Shown piece after piece: positions 24,326 to 37,521 of a DNA stretch of 64,000 nt (position 1 is its first letter; the number at the start of each line of letters is the position of its first letter). A model generated the notes under the pieces. It was not told the DNA's origin and did no database searches. It saw only the letters and a list, made by a program, of their open reading frames with translations. Source of the DNA: Cavia porcellus (taxonomy: Eukaryota > Chordata > Mammalia > Rodentia > Caviidae). The position numbers and the translations under genes were made by a program. The DNA lies in assembly GCF_034190915.1 (NCBI RefSeq), contig NW_026947488.1:134501-198500 (forward strand). The letters run 5' to 3'.

Positions 24326-26135
24326 AGGAGTTCCTTCAGGCTAGTAAGATTAGGGTAATGTTGCCTCACAGCACAGGCTTGTGGGTCTCAGGCTCTGGTT
24401 CCCCACTGCTCTCTGTCCTCCTCTGCTCCCAGTAACCTGAGCATTACAGGGCGCCTTGCTAACCTCCCCTCTGAACAATTTCCTGTGCTGCTGAGTCTCT
24501 GCACATGGATGCTCACCCCTAGCCTGCTGCTTCCAGATACCACCCAGCAGGCTGGCTCCTCTTGTCTTTCTGGTCACAGGAAAAGTTGTGACCTTTTGGG
24601 AGCAGATCTGCTCTGAGCTCCAGCTCCGCCTCACAGCATTTTGCTTCATTTCACTTTAGAGCCTGCTCTTCTCAGTTTCACGCATTTGTTTGCATGAGTT
24701 TGCACTTTCTTCTTGGCCTGAGGAGCTTCTTGGCCTGTAGAAGGCAAGGACAGAGATGATGATGGCGGATGGCCCTCGCATAGCCTGGGAAGCATCATCT
24801 CTGCAGCTGTGGTGCTTCCCAGTCAGGCATTCCACCCGAAAGAGCTTTTGGGATCTTTCCAAATCTGGTTGTCAACTAGCACATGGGACAAGGTCTGCCA
24901 CCTGGTGGTGGAATAGTGTTAAAGTTGTTCTTTACTGTTTTGTTCAATTTTATTATAACTGATGATATAGGCAATTCTTTTTAAGATAGCAAGAGGCATT
25001 AATGGTAACCATTGTTGATCACCTTGTATTTTGTTTTTACATTATTATGTCCATCCTTTTGATTTGACTGACTCTGTCCTATTATGTCACATTTGGTTTA
25101 CTTTCTTCAAAAAAAAGTAATTGTGTAATTGTCATTGTACAAAAGAGAGGAAAAGAAAGTGCTCTAAAGGACATAACTGCATGTATATTTAAGTGTATAA
25201 GACAGGTAACTATATTACCGAGTTTTATTGGATCATTGAACAGAACTGTTTGCAGTCTCACTGTTTGAATGTCCACTCTATATGCTTTAATTTTGTAACT
25301 TGAACTATTATTTCTAAGATGACAATATGTAATCTATTAACTAGTTGTTTCCTACTGTTTATTTTTTATGAAATTCTGTATAACTTGTACCCTTTTTCTG
25401 TTTTTTTTCTTTTTTCTCCTTAAAAAAAAAAAGCCAAACAGGAACCAAAACAAGGAAAATACACAAAGCACACATCTGCGTCGTGGGGCTTCTAAGTGGA
25501 AGTGATCTGGGGCCCTGAGGGAAAGTCTTGAGGACGCACAGGCATCAGGGCTTCAGAGAGACTGAAATACTCGGTTTCCCCCACCTCTTGGACTGCACTT
25601 TCCTGCATTTTCTCATGAGACCCTTGCAGCACAGCCACGACAATGTCTGCATCCCTGCTTCCCAGGGAGGACCCTAGGGCTGAAGCCAGGACAGTGTCAC
25701 TATAGTGTCTCAATAGCAGTCCCATGTTTTTCTATATTCTGAAGTATGCCAAGTGCTTAGTTCTTCAAACCTTGAGGCTCCTTGGTTGTTTCCAAGGCTT
25801 CTAAAAACATCAATGCCTTAAATATCTCAGGGTGCAGTGCACACTCAGTGGAGAATCAAGCCCAGGGCTTGATGATTTCGGACCCCAGGGCAACTCACTT
25901 ACTGTAATCCCCAGTAGAAGGAAGCCCAGAAGCTTTCTTTTGGGGCACGCCTTCACTCTGGGGCTTCCCAGCATGCTGGAGCAGTGGACAGAGGTCAGCA
26001 TGTGGTGCACCTTTGAGAGCTCTCCCAGGCACACAAGAGCATGCAGCTGACCGTGCAAGGTAAAGCCACTCTGATTGTCTCTCTCCTCCATCTCCTCCTC
26101 CTCCTGCCCTACTGGAAAGCCCCAGGGTCAGCCTA
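24326..26135. other. No gene recognised; possible L1 3' UTR at 24930-25430
   Basis: The segment 24930-25430 is T-rich and ends in a poly(A) run at 25422-25433, as an L1 3' end on the + strand would, but the match is weak. The frames at 25492-26143 overlap on both strands and match nothing known. Confidence 0.35.
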
Positions 26136-26819
26136 TTATACAATGAAGTACTACTCAGCTATAAAGAAGGATCACATTGAGATATTTATAAATAAATGGA
26201 CACAAGTTGAGACCATACTCATAAGTGAAATAACTCAAACTCGCCTGTATAAATACCGCATAGTCTCCCTAGTGCAAGAAATGGTAAAAGTACATAAGAA
26301 TTTATAGTGATCATGTTTTCCCATTACATTGCTCTGAAGCCTTATAATGTCTACATCCATTAGTTGGAATGGTTTCATCCTAGTTTGTTTGATTTTATTA
26401 TCTGTAGCCAGTGCTGATTTAGTATCATCTTACTCTGAAGTCCTACTATGCTTTTGTTTTTCTGTTTCCTTTGGCTCAATTGTGTTATATCTTATTGGAT
26501 ATTATTATGTATGATAGTATAAACTTATTTGCTATGGAAAATGAGATAATATAGTAGCCATTGTTTGTTCTCTGTTATTCAGTTCTGAAAGCCCTGCAAT
26601 GCTTTCATTCTCTTGAATGGTTTTATACTGTTTGTTTTGTTTGATACTATTGTATATGAAGCTATGCTCAACTATTTCAAAGAAAGATACATCGTGGTAG
26701 TTACTGTTAATTATGGGTTGTCTTCTGGTGATACACTGTTTTGCCTACATTGTTCTGTTCTGATCTGCTCTGTTACGTCCTGTTTTGTCTTAATCTCTTT
26801 AAAATAAAATAAAAAAAAT
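26136..26819 (+). mobile_element. L1 3' end (3' UTR with poly(A))
   Basis: It starts with the ACAATGAAGTACTACTCAGC phrase found at L1 3' ends, encoding the YYSAIKKD-like remnant. It continues through an ATAAGTGAAATAACTCAAAC phrase and ends in an A-rich tail at 26800-26819. A 5'-truncated copy. Confidence 0.8.
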
Positions 26820-27610
26820 TAACCCCTGGCCCTTAGTTTTAGTTTTTTGAGCAGTCTCTACACTAATTTCCATTTTGCAATTCAATTTGCATTTCCACTT
26901 TACATTTCTGCCATTAAGACAGAAGGTTCCTTTCCCCCCATAGAATTTGTTTCTCTTTTTCTCTGCAGCATTTGTTGCTCTATTTCTTGAAGGTAGCCAG
27001 TCTTTCTTGAGTAAGTTTGACTCTCAGTGCTGTCCTAACCTTTATTTCTCTACTGCCTAGTAGTGCTGAGCATTTTAAAGTGTATTTATTTGTCATCTGT
27101 ACTTCCAAGAAGTCTGCTCATTTCAGGTGCTCATTTTTTAATTATTTCATTTCTGAGTGTCTACATTTTTTGAGTTTTTTCTAGGTATTTTTCTTTGTCT
27201 GAGGCAAAAAATTTTCCCATCCTGTAGGTTGATTTTCAGTCGAGGTTGTGTCCTTTGTTGTGCAGAATCTCTCTAATCTGATGCGGTCTCATTTGTTGAT
27301 TCTTGATGGTAATTTTGTGTAATGAAGAGTCTGTGTGGAACCGATGCCTCTGTCATGAAGAATTTTATTTTTGTCCTGCAGATTGCTTTTGTTCTCATAT
27401 TTAGATCTTTGATTCATTTTTATTGCACTTTAGTGCACGTTGAAAGAGGTTGGTCTTGTTTCAGTTTCTCCATGTAGACAGCCAGTTCTCAGAGCACCAT
27501 GTATTAAGGAGGTGCCCTCCCCTCCTGCACACGTTTTTGGCCCCTTTATCAAAACTGAGACAACTTAATGGGCTTCGGGTTGTTCTGATTTTGTGCCAAT
27601 ACAAGTCCAG
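26820..27610 (-). mobile_element. L1 3' UTR and ORF2 tail
   Basis: The + strand carries antisense L1 phrases in the usual order: GAGCATTTTAAAGTG, TTTCAGGTGCTC, GTAGGTTGATTTTCAG, TTTGTTGATTCTTGATGG, AGCCAGTTCTCAGAGCACCATGT and CCCCTTTATCAAAA. It abuts the + strand L1 tail, so the two meet tail to tail. Confidence 0.8.
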
Positions 27611-29519
27611 GTTTTATATTTAATAATAGATTCCACCAGAATGACTAAAAATTTATAAATTTTGACAGTAATAGTAAGGAATTAGAACTAATATGTGGAG
27701 GATATATGGATATTTCCAAATATCTTGGAAAAATATTGTCAGTTCCTTAAAATGTAGCCATATCTTTATGTAACCTTGCAATTCTGCTCCTAAGATTTTA
27801 TCAAAGGAAAAAGAAAATATGACTATATAGTGTTTAAATTGTGTGAAAGCTTGCTTTATTTTTAGGCCCCAATGGAGAAAAATAGATGACTGAAGCAAAT
27901 AAATAACCACAATAACACAGCAATATGATCAGTGACCGTAATAGGGTGTAATGTCATTTTTTTATAGCACAGTGCTGAGGGCATCTAGAAGAGAAGGGGA
28001 TGAAGGTGGCTAGTGAGCACAAGATGCTTCACTCAGTGATGTAAGTAAACTAAGGCTCAGCTCCCCACTAGTAGCTTCCAGAATTCCAGTGGTCAGGGTC
28101 CCACTGCAGGTCAGCCTAGTGAGTGGAGGATATTTTGTGGGGATCTGGAGCTACTCAAGTCAAAGACGCCCTGATTCCTGTGATTCCTCACCTAATGAAC
28201 ACTGAGAGAAGCACTGAGGACAGAGCCCCACCCGAGTCACCAAGCCCCTTAGCCGATTCCCACCTAGCACTTGAGTGGGCAGGGAGGACCATGTGGTCCT
28301 GGAACACACGCTCCAGCATCAAAGAGAAGATCAAAGCACACACAGAGAGGCTGAAGACCAGAGGAACAGGAGAACAAAAGGCCATAGCAAACCCTCAAAT
28401 CAGTAAGAATGTCTTCAATGTGAGCACTATGGCATCCAATAAAAGCTACCTACATCATACATAATACACACAGGGGAGGCTTGTTTGCAGGATCTCCCTA
28501 ATACTTGGTAAAAAAAAGGGGGTAGGAGCAGCTATCTCAAGGTTCCCTGGTGGGGGTACAGGGATAACTCCCCACAGCAACTTTAAACAGAAAGCAATCA
28601 GCTCCACGTCTGTTCTCTAAGTGGGGCACTGTGAACCGAATTGCATTACAGGCAGCATCCTTGGTTTCCCCATCTCGTCACCACACGAATAGTGTGTGTT
28701 TCATGGTTTCTGTAATGGCCTAAGTAATGACCCCTGCAAGGCACTACTGCTTAACTGAGAGACTGCGCTGGGTGTCAGCTCTCACGTGTGTAAGGTGAGG
28801 CCACAGCAGATGCTGTCTTGCCATCTTCCAAGGCTCTGCATGAGATAAATTATATATAATGTTTGAGTTGCTTTTCCACACCTAATCTAGGAAGGTTCTA
28901 GCTGACATTAAGGTGAATGCCAAGCATTCCAGTTATTTATGTCACCTTGTAATTCTAGCAAAAGAATGTTGACTTCCAGCTTTTGGGAGTGGGAGAGATG
29001 GATTCAATGTTTCATCAGACAACAGAGTTGGCTATGACTCTCAGAAACACGAGGACCCTGCGGGAAGCCTAACCGTGCTGAGGTGATGCCAGTAAGGGAG
29101 ACAGAGAGATTGGGGGCAGATTCCAGAGTTAAAATGCAAGTGCAGGCCGTCTCCAGTCAGATAGCCACGGGCACCTTCTTTCTAGAGTCCATGTCAGTAG
29201 CTTGGTTTCTGGTCAGCAGCAAGAATCTGGGCAAGAATTCAGACCAAACTTCTTTGCTGTCATCCTTGGACTTTGGGACCCTGAGATGTTCTTGTCTATA
29301 ATGAGGAGCAGGACCAGAATGGGAATTCTGTATACCTCAGTTCCCTACAATGTGGGAACAAACTCAAGTGGGTCATCGCTGAGAGTTCTTGTGCTTGGAA
29401 AGCTTAGCAGAGATGTTAGCACCAATTTTTTAACCTTTTCTCTGATACAATGAAGCTCCTTTGCCATGCTATAACTTTAATTTTTCTATTCAGTCAACAA
29501 AACTTCCCACTCCCCCTGC
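27611..29519. other. Nothing recognised
   Basis: Unique-looking sequence. A 113-codon frame at 28123-28464 (+) resembles nothing I know. Confidence 0.4.
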
Positions 29520-29640
29520 ACTCTGTACTGCTATTCTGATGTGTAATAAACATGCTAAACCTATCCATTAATAAATTCCATTCAGTTTCCTTCCAAATGT
29601 ACCTCTCCACTCTTTCTCCCTGTTCTAGTATGGGATCCCA
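29520..29640 (+). repeat. Copy 1 of a second unidentified repeat pair
   Basis: It resembles 30640-30750 in the same orientation: CTGATGTGTAAT against CTGATATGTAAT, CTAAACCTA.CC.TTA, CTAGTATGGGATCCCATC against CTAGTATAAGACCCCATC, then TTACAAAAA. Family unknown. Confidence 0.45.
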
Positions 29641-30263
29641 TCAGTTACAAAAAAGTCGACATAGGAATCATTTTCCTCACTAATGCACCTCTTCTTTCAC
29701 ACCCGAAGGCATCAGTAAGTCTCATGATTTCTTCTAATAGAAATTGTCCTGCCCCAAACTTGTCTCTGTATGACCATTTCTACCAGTTTCCCTGATTGAG
29801 CCATCAGACTGTGATGGGTACATGGAAATTATAAGGGCATCCAGACAGGGTTGCATCTAAACTAGACCCTGAACGCTGGGGAGGATATGAAAGTGTCTGG
29901 CTATGTCACTAGATGGTGCACAGTGAGACCTCGGTGTGAGGACAGCCAGTTCCCTCCCTGCATCCTGGAAGCCTGCACCATGTACCTAGCGGGCATTCAG
30001 CACAGTGGAAGGTGGTGGCCTCACCCAGGCAGCTGGTAGGGGCCTCACTTACTCCCATGACCAGTCACTCCCAGAGTCGCATGGATCCGTTTTCACTCTT
30101 TTCAGCTGTGAATTATCAGAATGTATTTTGTCAGAATCATGCCTCACTGAACATTAACTGTCTGGCTCACAAAGTGTGAAACCCAGAAATGATCACCTCA
30201 CCTATTTGAGTGTCAGTTTTTTCTTCTGTAGAATAGAGTCAGAATGATGCCTCATTTAGCTGA
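29641..30263. other. Nothing recognised
   Basis: Unique-looking sequence between a repeat copy and an ID SINE. Confidence 0.4.
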
Positions 30264-30344
30264 TTTGGGGGTCTTTGGGATTAAACTCGCAACTTCATGC
30301 TTGCCCCGCAGGTGCTTATGCTGCTGAGCTAAATCTCCAGCCCT
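30264..30344 (-). repeat. ID-type SINE, diverged, with a 7-bp target duplication
   Basis: The + strand shows GGGATTAAACTCGCAACTTC and CTGAGCTAAATCTCCAGCCC. TAGCTGA flanks it at 30257-30263 and 30345-30351. Confidence 0.85.
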
Positions 30345-30351
30345 AGCTGAC

Positions 30352-30639
30352 ATTTTAATGGAAATAAAGTATCTAGGCTTGAACTCCTTCCCCAGACTGG
30401 CTGACTCTCTTTCTGGCAAATCATGACAGAGTTTGAATTACTGCTCATGTAAGATGTATAACGCTAGCTGAGTGATTCTGGGATGCAGGCTTGAACAGTG
30501 GGAGGATGCGATCCACTGGACCATAGAAACTTGAGGACAGGATAGGATAGCTTTTACACTTAAGGCTACTTAAGAGCAAAGATTACAGGAACACTGAGAA
30601 AGACCTGCAGAGCAAGCAGTTCAGCTCCAGACAGACTCT
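30352..30639. other. Nothing recognised
   Basis: Short unique-looking interval. Confidence 0.4.
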
Positions 30640-30750
30640 TCTGTTTACTGATATGTAATATTCACCATAAACCTAATCCTTACTGTCCTCAAACCTCTTC
30701 CATCAAAATGCATACCTGCCCTAGTATAAGACCCCATCTCTTACAAAAAT
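30640..30750 (+). repeat. Copy 2 of the second unidentified repeat pair
   Basis: Partner of 29520-29640 about 1.1 kb upstream. The middle differs by an indel of roughly 15 bases. Confidence 0.45.
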
Positions 30751-32171
30751 AAAATGTAAGAGAGCCACAGTTCATCACTGTGCTGTGACTCTGTGAGATG
30801 AAGCAGCCAAGATTTTATTCTACCTTCCGAGGCCCCCCTCTCAGACATGGGCAAAATTATGTAAACAATAATCCCTTGCAGAGACCCGGAGATGGGGAGC
30901 CTGAAAGCTCTGGCCTCACAGCTTTCAGGCGTAACTGTACTGTCATGGGTAGCTTTGTACCCATTTCCCAAGTTTCCCCATTCCTTACTGATTGGTGCTT
31001 TGGGCTTCTTTGAGCAGCTGGCATTTCCGACTTTCTTTGCGAACAACTGTCTTAGACAGCACATGAGTGACAGTGTTATCACTCACCCGAGGTCATGGCT
31101 TTCTTTGTTTACCTTACCTTGAGACAGTGTCCTCCAGGTGGCAGCACTCTAATCTTGAGGTGGCTGAGGAGTGGTCCAGCTCTGAGAGCCTCCTCCTCAT
31201 CTGTCTGCTCATCTCTAGGGAGCCACTGGCATGAAGCCACACCTTGGTGGCCACAAAAACACTGCAGCCATAGTGTTGGGTGCAGATGTCTCCTCAGGAG
31301 CTGGTTTCACTTGCAGAGGTGCGGACCCACTGATGGAGTTATTTTTTTAAAAAGAAAGATCAGTGATGACACACTTTTGTAATGTATGGTTTAGGTACCA
31401 AGGTATACTGAAAGATAAAATGGAAATTTAATGTTTGTAAAGCTGTTAGAAAGGCAGGAGAAGTGAAGCACGGACTTGGGGTGCCAGGAGCAACCCTGGC
31501 ATTTGCAGTGTCTGTCGGGCAGCGAGGCTTCCTCGTCTTCCTGCCCGCAGTGCCTGACCTGCCTCAGGCCAGCAAGGACTTTATAAACAGGATCGTGCAC
31601 TGGTAATTCCTGTTTAGACAGTGTATAACTGAATATTTTAAAGTAACATGCACTTTAAGTGAAATGTATAAATTTTCATCTGTTGTAACCTATTGTACTC
31701 AATACTGTGTCTACACTGAAATGCAGAGTTCATCAAGCTTAACAATGCAGCCTCCTCGTGTGAGGGCCTAAAGGACCCACTTCACACCCAGAGCGCCCCT
31801 GGGCTCCTCTGCTTTCATTCATTCCACCCCTGGCCCCAACCCACTGATCTGTGCTCATCAGCACAGTTTAGGTTGACCTTCACGACTTTAAATACATGTG
31901 CTTTTTAAAGTCATGCTTTAAAGAGTTTAAATGAGTAAAACTTACCCCTTTAAAAGTTTTCTAATAAATTGTAAACACATCTGTGACCACACAAGTATAA
32001 AATTTTAAGTTCCATGAAAGAAAACCCTACTAGAACAGTGTGGCCTGACTTCTGTATGTGTAATGTCCTAATGGTTTTATGATGTTACAGAAGTAGAAGG
32101 GTTTCCTTAACAAACGTGGATATATGCACCCCATAATGGAAAATAACTACCGGAGATATTTTCACGGTTTG
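30751..32171. other. Nothing recognised
   Basis: A short + reading near 31500-31610 ends ASKDFINRIVHW then stop and is locally GC-rich. It may be part of an exon or an old pseudogene, but I recognise no family. Confidence 0.35.
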
Positions 32172-32185
32172 CAGTTAGTATTCTT

Positions 32186-32286
32186 TTTTTTTGTCTTTTT
32201 CCTTTTTATGGGTACCGGGGATCGAACTCACGACTGTCTGCTTGCAAGGCAGGCGTTTATGCCTCTGAGCTAAATCCCCAGCTCCA
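32186..32286 (-). repeat. ID-type tRNA-Ala SINE with a 14-bp target duplication
   Basis: Well preserved copy. CAGTTAGTATTCTT flanks it at 32172-32185 and 32287-32300. Confidence 0.95.
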
Positions 32287-32300
32287 CAGTTAGTATTCTT

Positions 32301-35300
32301 GCAATACAGAGAAAAGTGGTAAAACAGGTAGAAATCTGTTGAGGGTTTTATGTGACCCAGGGCGCTTCATAAGAAAACGAAGCGATGAAGACAAGGGCAG
32401 TGCGGGAGCTTTGCTACCAGACTGGCTGAATCGGTGAATGATTGTGAGCTGTAAGTGAATAAACACCTGTGGGCTCTTGACACTAATCTGTGAATGATTC
32501 AGCAATCCTGGTGTGCAAATTCCATTGTTTAACCTGACCTCTAGTGACAAGGCTGTATTTCCTCTGCATTTGGCAGCATACTGCTCATGTGAAGGCTTTC
32601 TGACTCGCGTGGCTGAAAGGTGAGCAATTCCATACTGGAGTTACCCTGTGCTTTAGAAAAGGGAGAGGAGAAGGTGGTGCAGAGTTCCAGGTCCTCTTGT
32701 TTTATCAAGTGCCAGAGTGCCATATTTTGGGGCAGCACACCCCACATGCACAACATAAAATCTTATTTTCAGTAAGACTTTTTGCATTTTCGGGTTCCCA
32801 TCATGTCCACCTAAGACTGCCTTGCAAATGTGATAAGAGCTTTGGTGTCTCTGCAGTGTTCCTAAAACCCCTTCTCCCCAAAACTGTGGTGAGAGGAACC
32901 AGCAGAGTCAGTGTCATGGCTAGTAACTGTGGCAGGGCCTGGTCTGCACGCTGAGCTCCTCCGTGCCCAGGTGAGTCTCCTGTGTGTGAAGCTGGGGTAG
33001 GGCTGGTCTCAGGCTCACCGGCCTCCTTCCTCTGCCCCTCACATGGTGGGACTGTGGGCTGGAGATACCACGTCCAGCTATTTTGTAATGTTAATGTAAT
33101 TCACTTTGGGTGCCTGGAGAGGAGGAAAATTGTACAAATTGCTGATCTGTGGGTTTTTAACATTTGTGACTCCTCAGAACACAAGACACTTTCTTATTCC
33201 GAGATATAAAGTTAAAAAATTGTTTTCTTTTGTTTGACTTTGTTGACTTTAAAGGTGTCAAATTATATGACACTTACTATTTTAATCATTTTAAATAGTA
33301 ATGCTCAATATATCTTCTCCTTGGTTTTTAGAACGCTGTGATCATATATTAGAGTCTCAAATGCCGACTTCCATGTGTTCATGGTGCTGCAATAGGGCGG
33401 GAACCCTCTTAAAACAGACTTCATTTGCCACCTCTTACCCCATGACGATGAGGACAGTAGTCACTCCTGTGTGTGTGTCCTCTGCCTCTGGTTACCGACA
33501 GAGTGCTAACTGCTCTCCCTTACTCATCCCTCACACTGACTGCAAGGAGAGGTGACCTGTCGCAGCAGAGGAGGTTCCAGGTCCCGCTAATGCAAGAATC
33601 ACCAGGGATCCATATCCCGCCCACAGGAGACCCACTAATGCCTGGGCCCACAGTCATGATGCCTGCTGCTCCTAGGAAAGCCATGAAAGCCCCGTTCCTC
33701 TGTTAATGGGGTTTCCTGATTGTGAGAGCCACGCCTCCTGTGGCTCCTCACACTAAGGCCACTCACTGTTTCTATCTGAATCTGTCTAATACATTTGCAT
33801 GCCCATGCCAGTCACTGATGTATCCTTGAATCTTTTTGTATTATAGTATCTGACAAACTTCCCTGTGAGCCCCATCTTCCCTTGTGGGGTTTCACTAGGA
33901 CCTGCCCAGTAACTTTCAAGTTTCATGTTTTCTTTCAAAATGGAGCATAGTTGATTTGTTTGCTTCAGTGCTACCAGAAGACACTCAGAGGGGCTGCTGA
34001 CCATGCCGTCCATTGTATTTGCCTGTCTTCCTCCTTGTAAGTGGTGAGGAGACCCATAGCATCACTGCACTTTACCACTGTCACAGACATGCAAAATTTG
34101 ACTGAAGATTCCCTATGGGAAACAACGGATAGGGAAATCTGTAGAATGCGCTCAGTGATTTGTGCATACACAACTCAGAGGGGTGGGTCACGATGGGCAT
34201 TGCCAGCCCTGGCATTGGTCTTTCATCCCAGCAGTAATAGTAATGGGGTCCAGACTAACAAATGTGAAAGGCAAGCAAAGCTTTAGTTGGAAATAAAGGG
34301 GAGATGGGGAAGGCAGAAAGTGACTTTAGATAGGAGAGATGCCGGGCAGGGACACTGTCAGAGATCAGGCTGCAGGAAAGGACCAGTGCTCATGGGGCCG
34401 CTGAGGTGGGCCAGGGTCTGGCCGATCATTCATTTTGCAAGTAGCTCAGGACAAGTTCTTATTCCTGGAGGAGTCCACTCTTGAGGGCATCACTCGTTGA
34501 CATGGGATCTCTGCTTCTGTTCTGGGAGCCTGAGCTCATGCACAGTGTGCCAATTGCAGAGGCTCTTCTGAAACCCATATTCCCTGCAGGTTCAGGGTGA
34601 TGACTGTAAGCCTCTAACACCCTGGTAGGAGGTTCAGAGCAGAGCACTGTAAAGGCTGCACATAACGAGATGACCTTAGTTACTCTTGTCTCTGTGTTCT
34701 CTAGCCAGCACGTGGATGAAATAAGTTAAGTAAGCTTAGGGGTAACAAAATTGGTATTCCTAGGGCTTAGACTGACACTCCTTAAATGACTAAGGTGTCT
34801 GTGTGCAGGCCTGAGCATGGATGTGATGCAGAGTTTCAAAGCAATGGAAGACACTGGTTTAAAATGAGGGCCAAGAGACCAAGTTTGCCTGTTTTTAGTT
34901 ACCACTGGGCATCTCTAGGCACCTTGAATAGTCAGTTTCTTCTTTTTTAAGCAAAAATCACCTGTAATCCCTGAATCCCTCAGGAGAAAACACAAAACAT
35001 GCTTTAGTGAGTAAGAGATGAATGGCCAAGGAGTTTGTTTAGGTTTAGCCCCTCTGTGCTGATGTGCAACAGATTTACTGCCTGATTGAATTAATCCTTA
35101 CATGTGATAGCAGCAGGCTTCCTGGCTTTAATGTAGGACCTGTTGTGCTGGTGGACACATGTCATCACAGTGAGAAAGGGTGGAATAAATAAAGGCAGGT
35201 AGGAATGAGACAAGGAAATTGAGATTTTGATTCTGTACTTAACTGCAGCTTCAAGATACAAACATTACACAAGTCATTTTTCCCTCCAGGAAACTCACTA

Positions 35301-36828
35301 AAGTTCCTAATGTCCTCAGAGACACGATAAGCCTGTAACTCAGCTCTGGTCCTGTCCTTTTCACCATGGAAGCAGCAGTAGCGGTGAGCAGCGTATCTCA
35401 ACACTGAACACATGTATATGGCTTGCAGTCAGCCTGCCAGCTGGGGAATAAACTGAGAGGCAATGCCACAATTCAAGTGTCTTTCCATTGTCCCAGTGCC
35501 CACAGGTCCAAATCATTTGGCCTCTGTTGTTTCCTGCCACACGGATTTACACTTTAGCAGTGCCAGGTATACTGAGACACGGAATGCCACTAATTTGAGG
35601 ACACCCAAACAGGAGTGTGCTTTATGTCATTATTTTAAACGTGGGGCTGCAGTACTAGATTGGACCACCATAGGGCGGATGGTGCTCGCTTTGCTTAATG
35701 GACACCTGGAACCTGGGAAGAACCACCCAAAGGACACTCAGACTGACTTTCTGATTCCAGTCTAACATGCATGCAACACGATTAACATCCTTCTGCAAAC
35801 TGTGCGCTGCCATGAATAGAGGAGGGACTTTGAGGTTCAGCAACTCTGCTGCAAGCAGAGTTCGGAGAGGACCCAGTTGCAGTGTGAAAAATCACCTACT
35901 AGAGTCTGAGGGGAGATGGAAAGGAGCGTGGAAACCAGTGTGGAGGGGAGGAGCAGGTGCGGTCGTGAAATAACGCAGAGTGCTCCAAGGGGGAGCTGCA
36001 GACCCCTAGGTGTGCAGCTCTGAAAGCCCGGTGAGGCGACACGTGACCTGTGACAAAAACACAAGCAGTCAGATCTGAAAGGACCTGGAATCAGCACGTA
36101 CCAGAAGGAAGATTCCATGGTGCAAAGAAGGGCTTTCACATTTTCTGTGGTTTTCCTTAGTGATCATTTTCCTCTATGGTAAGAAACCTGGGTCAGCTAT
36201 CATAAAATATCAAATGTCATCCTCAGGATGGTACAATTGATCTGCCAAAGTATTCTTGTTTCACCAGTTTTGTCTGTAAGCTTTGTGCATTTTTATTTCC
36301 GTGCAATTATATTACATGCTTTGTTTGACTTGTTATAAAACAGCAAAGATACAGAACTGTTGTTTCACAATACGATCTCCTGTGTTCCTGTTATAAACAC
36401 ACCCACAGCCCTTTTCACTGCGACACTCACCCACCTGCCTTCCCTTACAGCCACTAATTTATTCTCCATTTTGACAAAATCGTGATCCCAAAATTATTAC
36501 ATTCATAGGTTTGTGAATTATGAAACATTTGGTGGTGGCTTTTTCATAAGTGCAACTTCCAAAACACCCATGGAAAATTTCTGTGCTTCAAACATAGGTG
36601 TTTTGTTATCCTGAAGTGATTTTGCATAGTGTGGATGAGCTGCACCATGGTCACTCACCTATAGGAAGACAGCTCTGTGGTGTTTAACTGCTGAGTATTA
36701 GAAGACAGATTTCTGTGAACAGTCATGGGTCCATTTTTGTTTTACAGAGATTTTCGTGACTCTGAAAAAATGTTTAGGAACCAATTACTGAATGATGGGA
36801 TAGTTGTGTATCTAATTTTATTAGAAAA
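32301..36828. other. Nothing recognised
   Basis: 4.5 kb without a recognisable repeat. Many short frames occur on both strands, none over 100 codons and none resembling a known protein. Confidence 0.4.
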
Positions 36829-36998
36829 CTAGCCAGGTATGGTGACACATAGCTAGGATCCCAGCACTATGGAGCTGGGGTGGTGGTGGGGGGGAAGGAT
36901 TGCCAGCTCATGACCAGCCAAGGTTGTGTAGTGAGTTGAAGGCCAATTTAGGCTATGTGGAGAAACCCTGTCTCAAAATGAAAATAAATAAAAAGTAG
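36829..36998 (+). repeat. B1-type (7SL-derived) SINE
   Basis: It has AGCCAGGTATGGTGACACAT, GGATCCCAGCACTATGGAGC, GTTGAAGGCCAATTTAGGC and AACCCTGTCTCAAAATGAAA, with an A-rich tail. The body is interrupted by a G-rich expansion near 36880-36895. Confidence 0.9.
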
Positions 36999-37107
36999 AA
37001 AAATGAGAAAGAAACTTCCAAAGAGCACAAGAGTATGCTGTTATCATTTTATTTTTCTATCATCAGTAAGGGATCCATCTTCTCTACATTCTTGCTGTAA
37101 CATTTTT

Positions 37108-37195
37108 AAATTTAGTTTTTGGTACAGGGAATTGAACTCTGGACCTTCTACCTGCCATGCAGGCCCTCTGCCACTGAGCTAAGTCCCCAGAACAG
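37108..37195 (-). repeat. ID-type SINE, diverged
   Basis: The + strand shows TTTGGTACAGGGAATTGAAC, CTGCCATGCAGGCCCTCTGC and CTGAGCTAAGTCCCCAGAAC. It is closer than its neighbours to a standard tRNA-Ala stem. Confidence 0.75.
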
Positions 37196-37374
37196 GCTTT
37201 GTTTATTTTAAAAACCTTTAGTCTAAGAAGCGTGCATTGATACCACTTTATTGTTTTAGTGCATATTCTTCTAATGATAATAATGATTAAGTTTATTTAA
37301 TATGCTTATATGATTAGATATGATCTGTATTATCTTTTGTGTTGTTGAATTATACTTTTTATTTGTTATTTTTA

Positions 37375-37521
37375 TGGTGTTTGAGACAGGGGTCTCACTG
37401 TGTCATTCAGACTGGTATTGAACTCAGTCTATAGCCCAGGCTGACCTCGAATTTGCAGCGATCCTCCTGCCTGAGTTCTGAGTGCTGCAATTCCAGATGT
37501 GTGCCACAACACCTGGATGAC
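37375..37521 (-). repeat. B1-type (7SL-derived) SINE
   Basis: The + strand reads GAGACAGGGGTCTCACTGTG, AGCCCAGGCTGACCTCGAAT and GATCCTCCTGCCTGAGTTCT, the reverse complement of B1. Confidence 0.92.

Noticed and set aside
26136..27610. A single L1 inverted by twin priming
   Set aside because: In twin priming the inverted part lies upstream of the tailed part; here it lies beyond the poly(A) end, so two insertions fit better.
31390..31610. A terminal exon ending ASKDFINRIVHW
   Set aside because: The segment is locally GC-rich but I recognise no family and see no clear upstream splice acceptor, so it is left as a note only.
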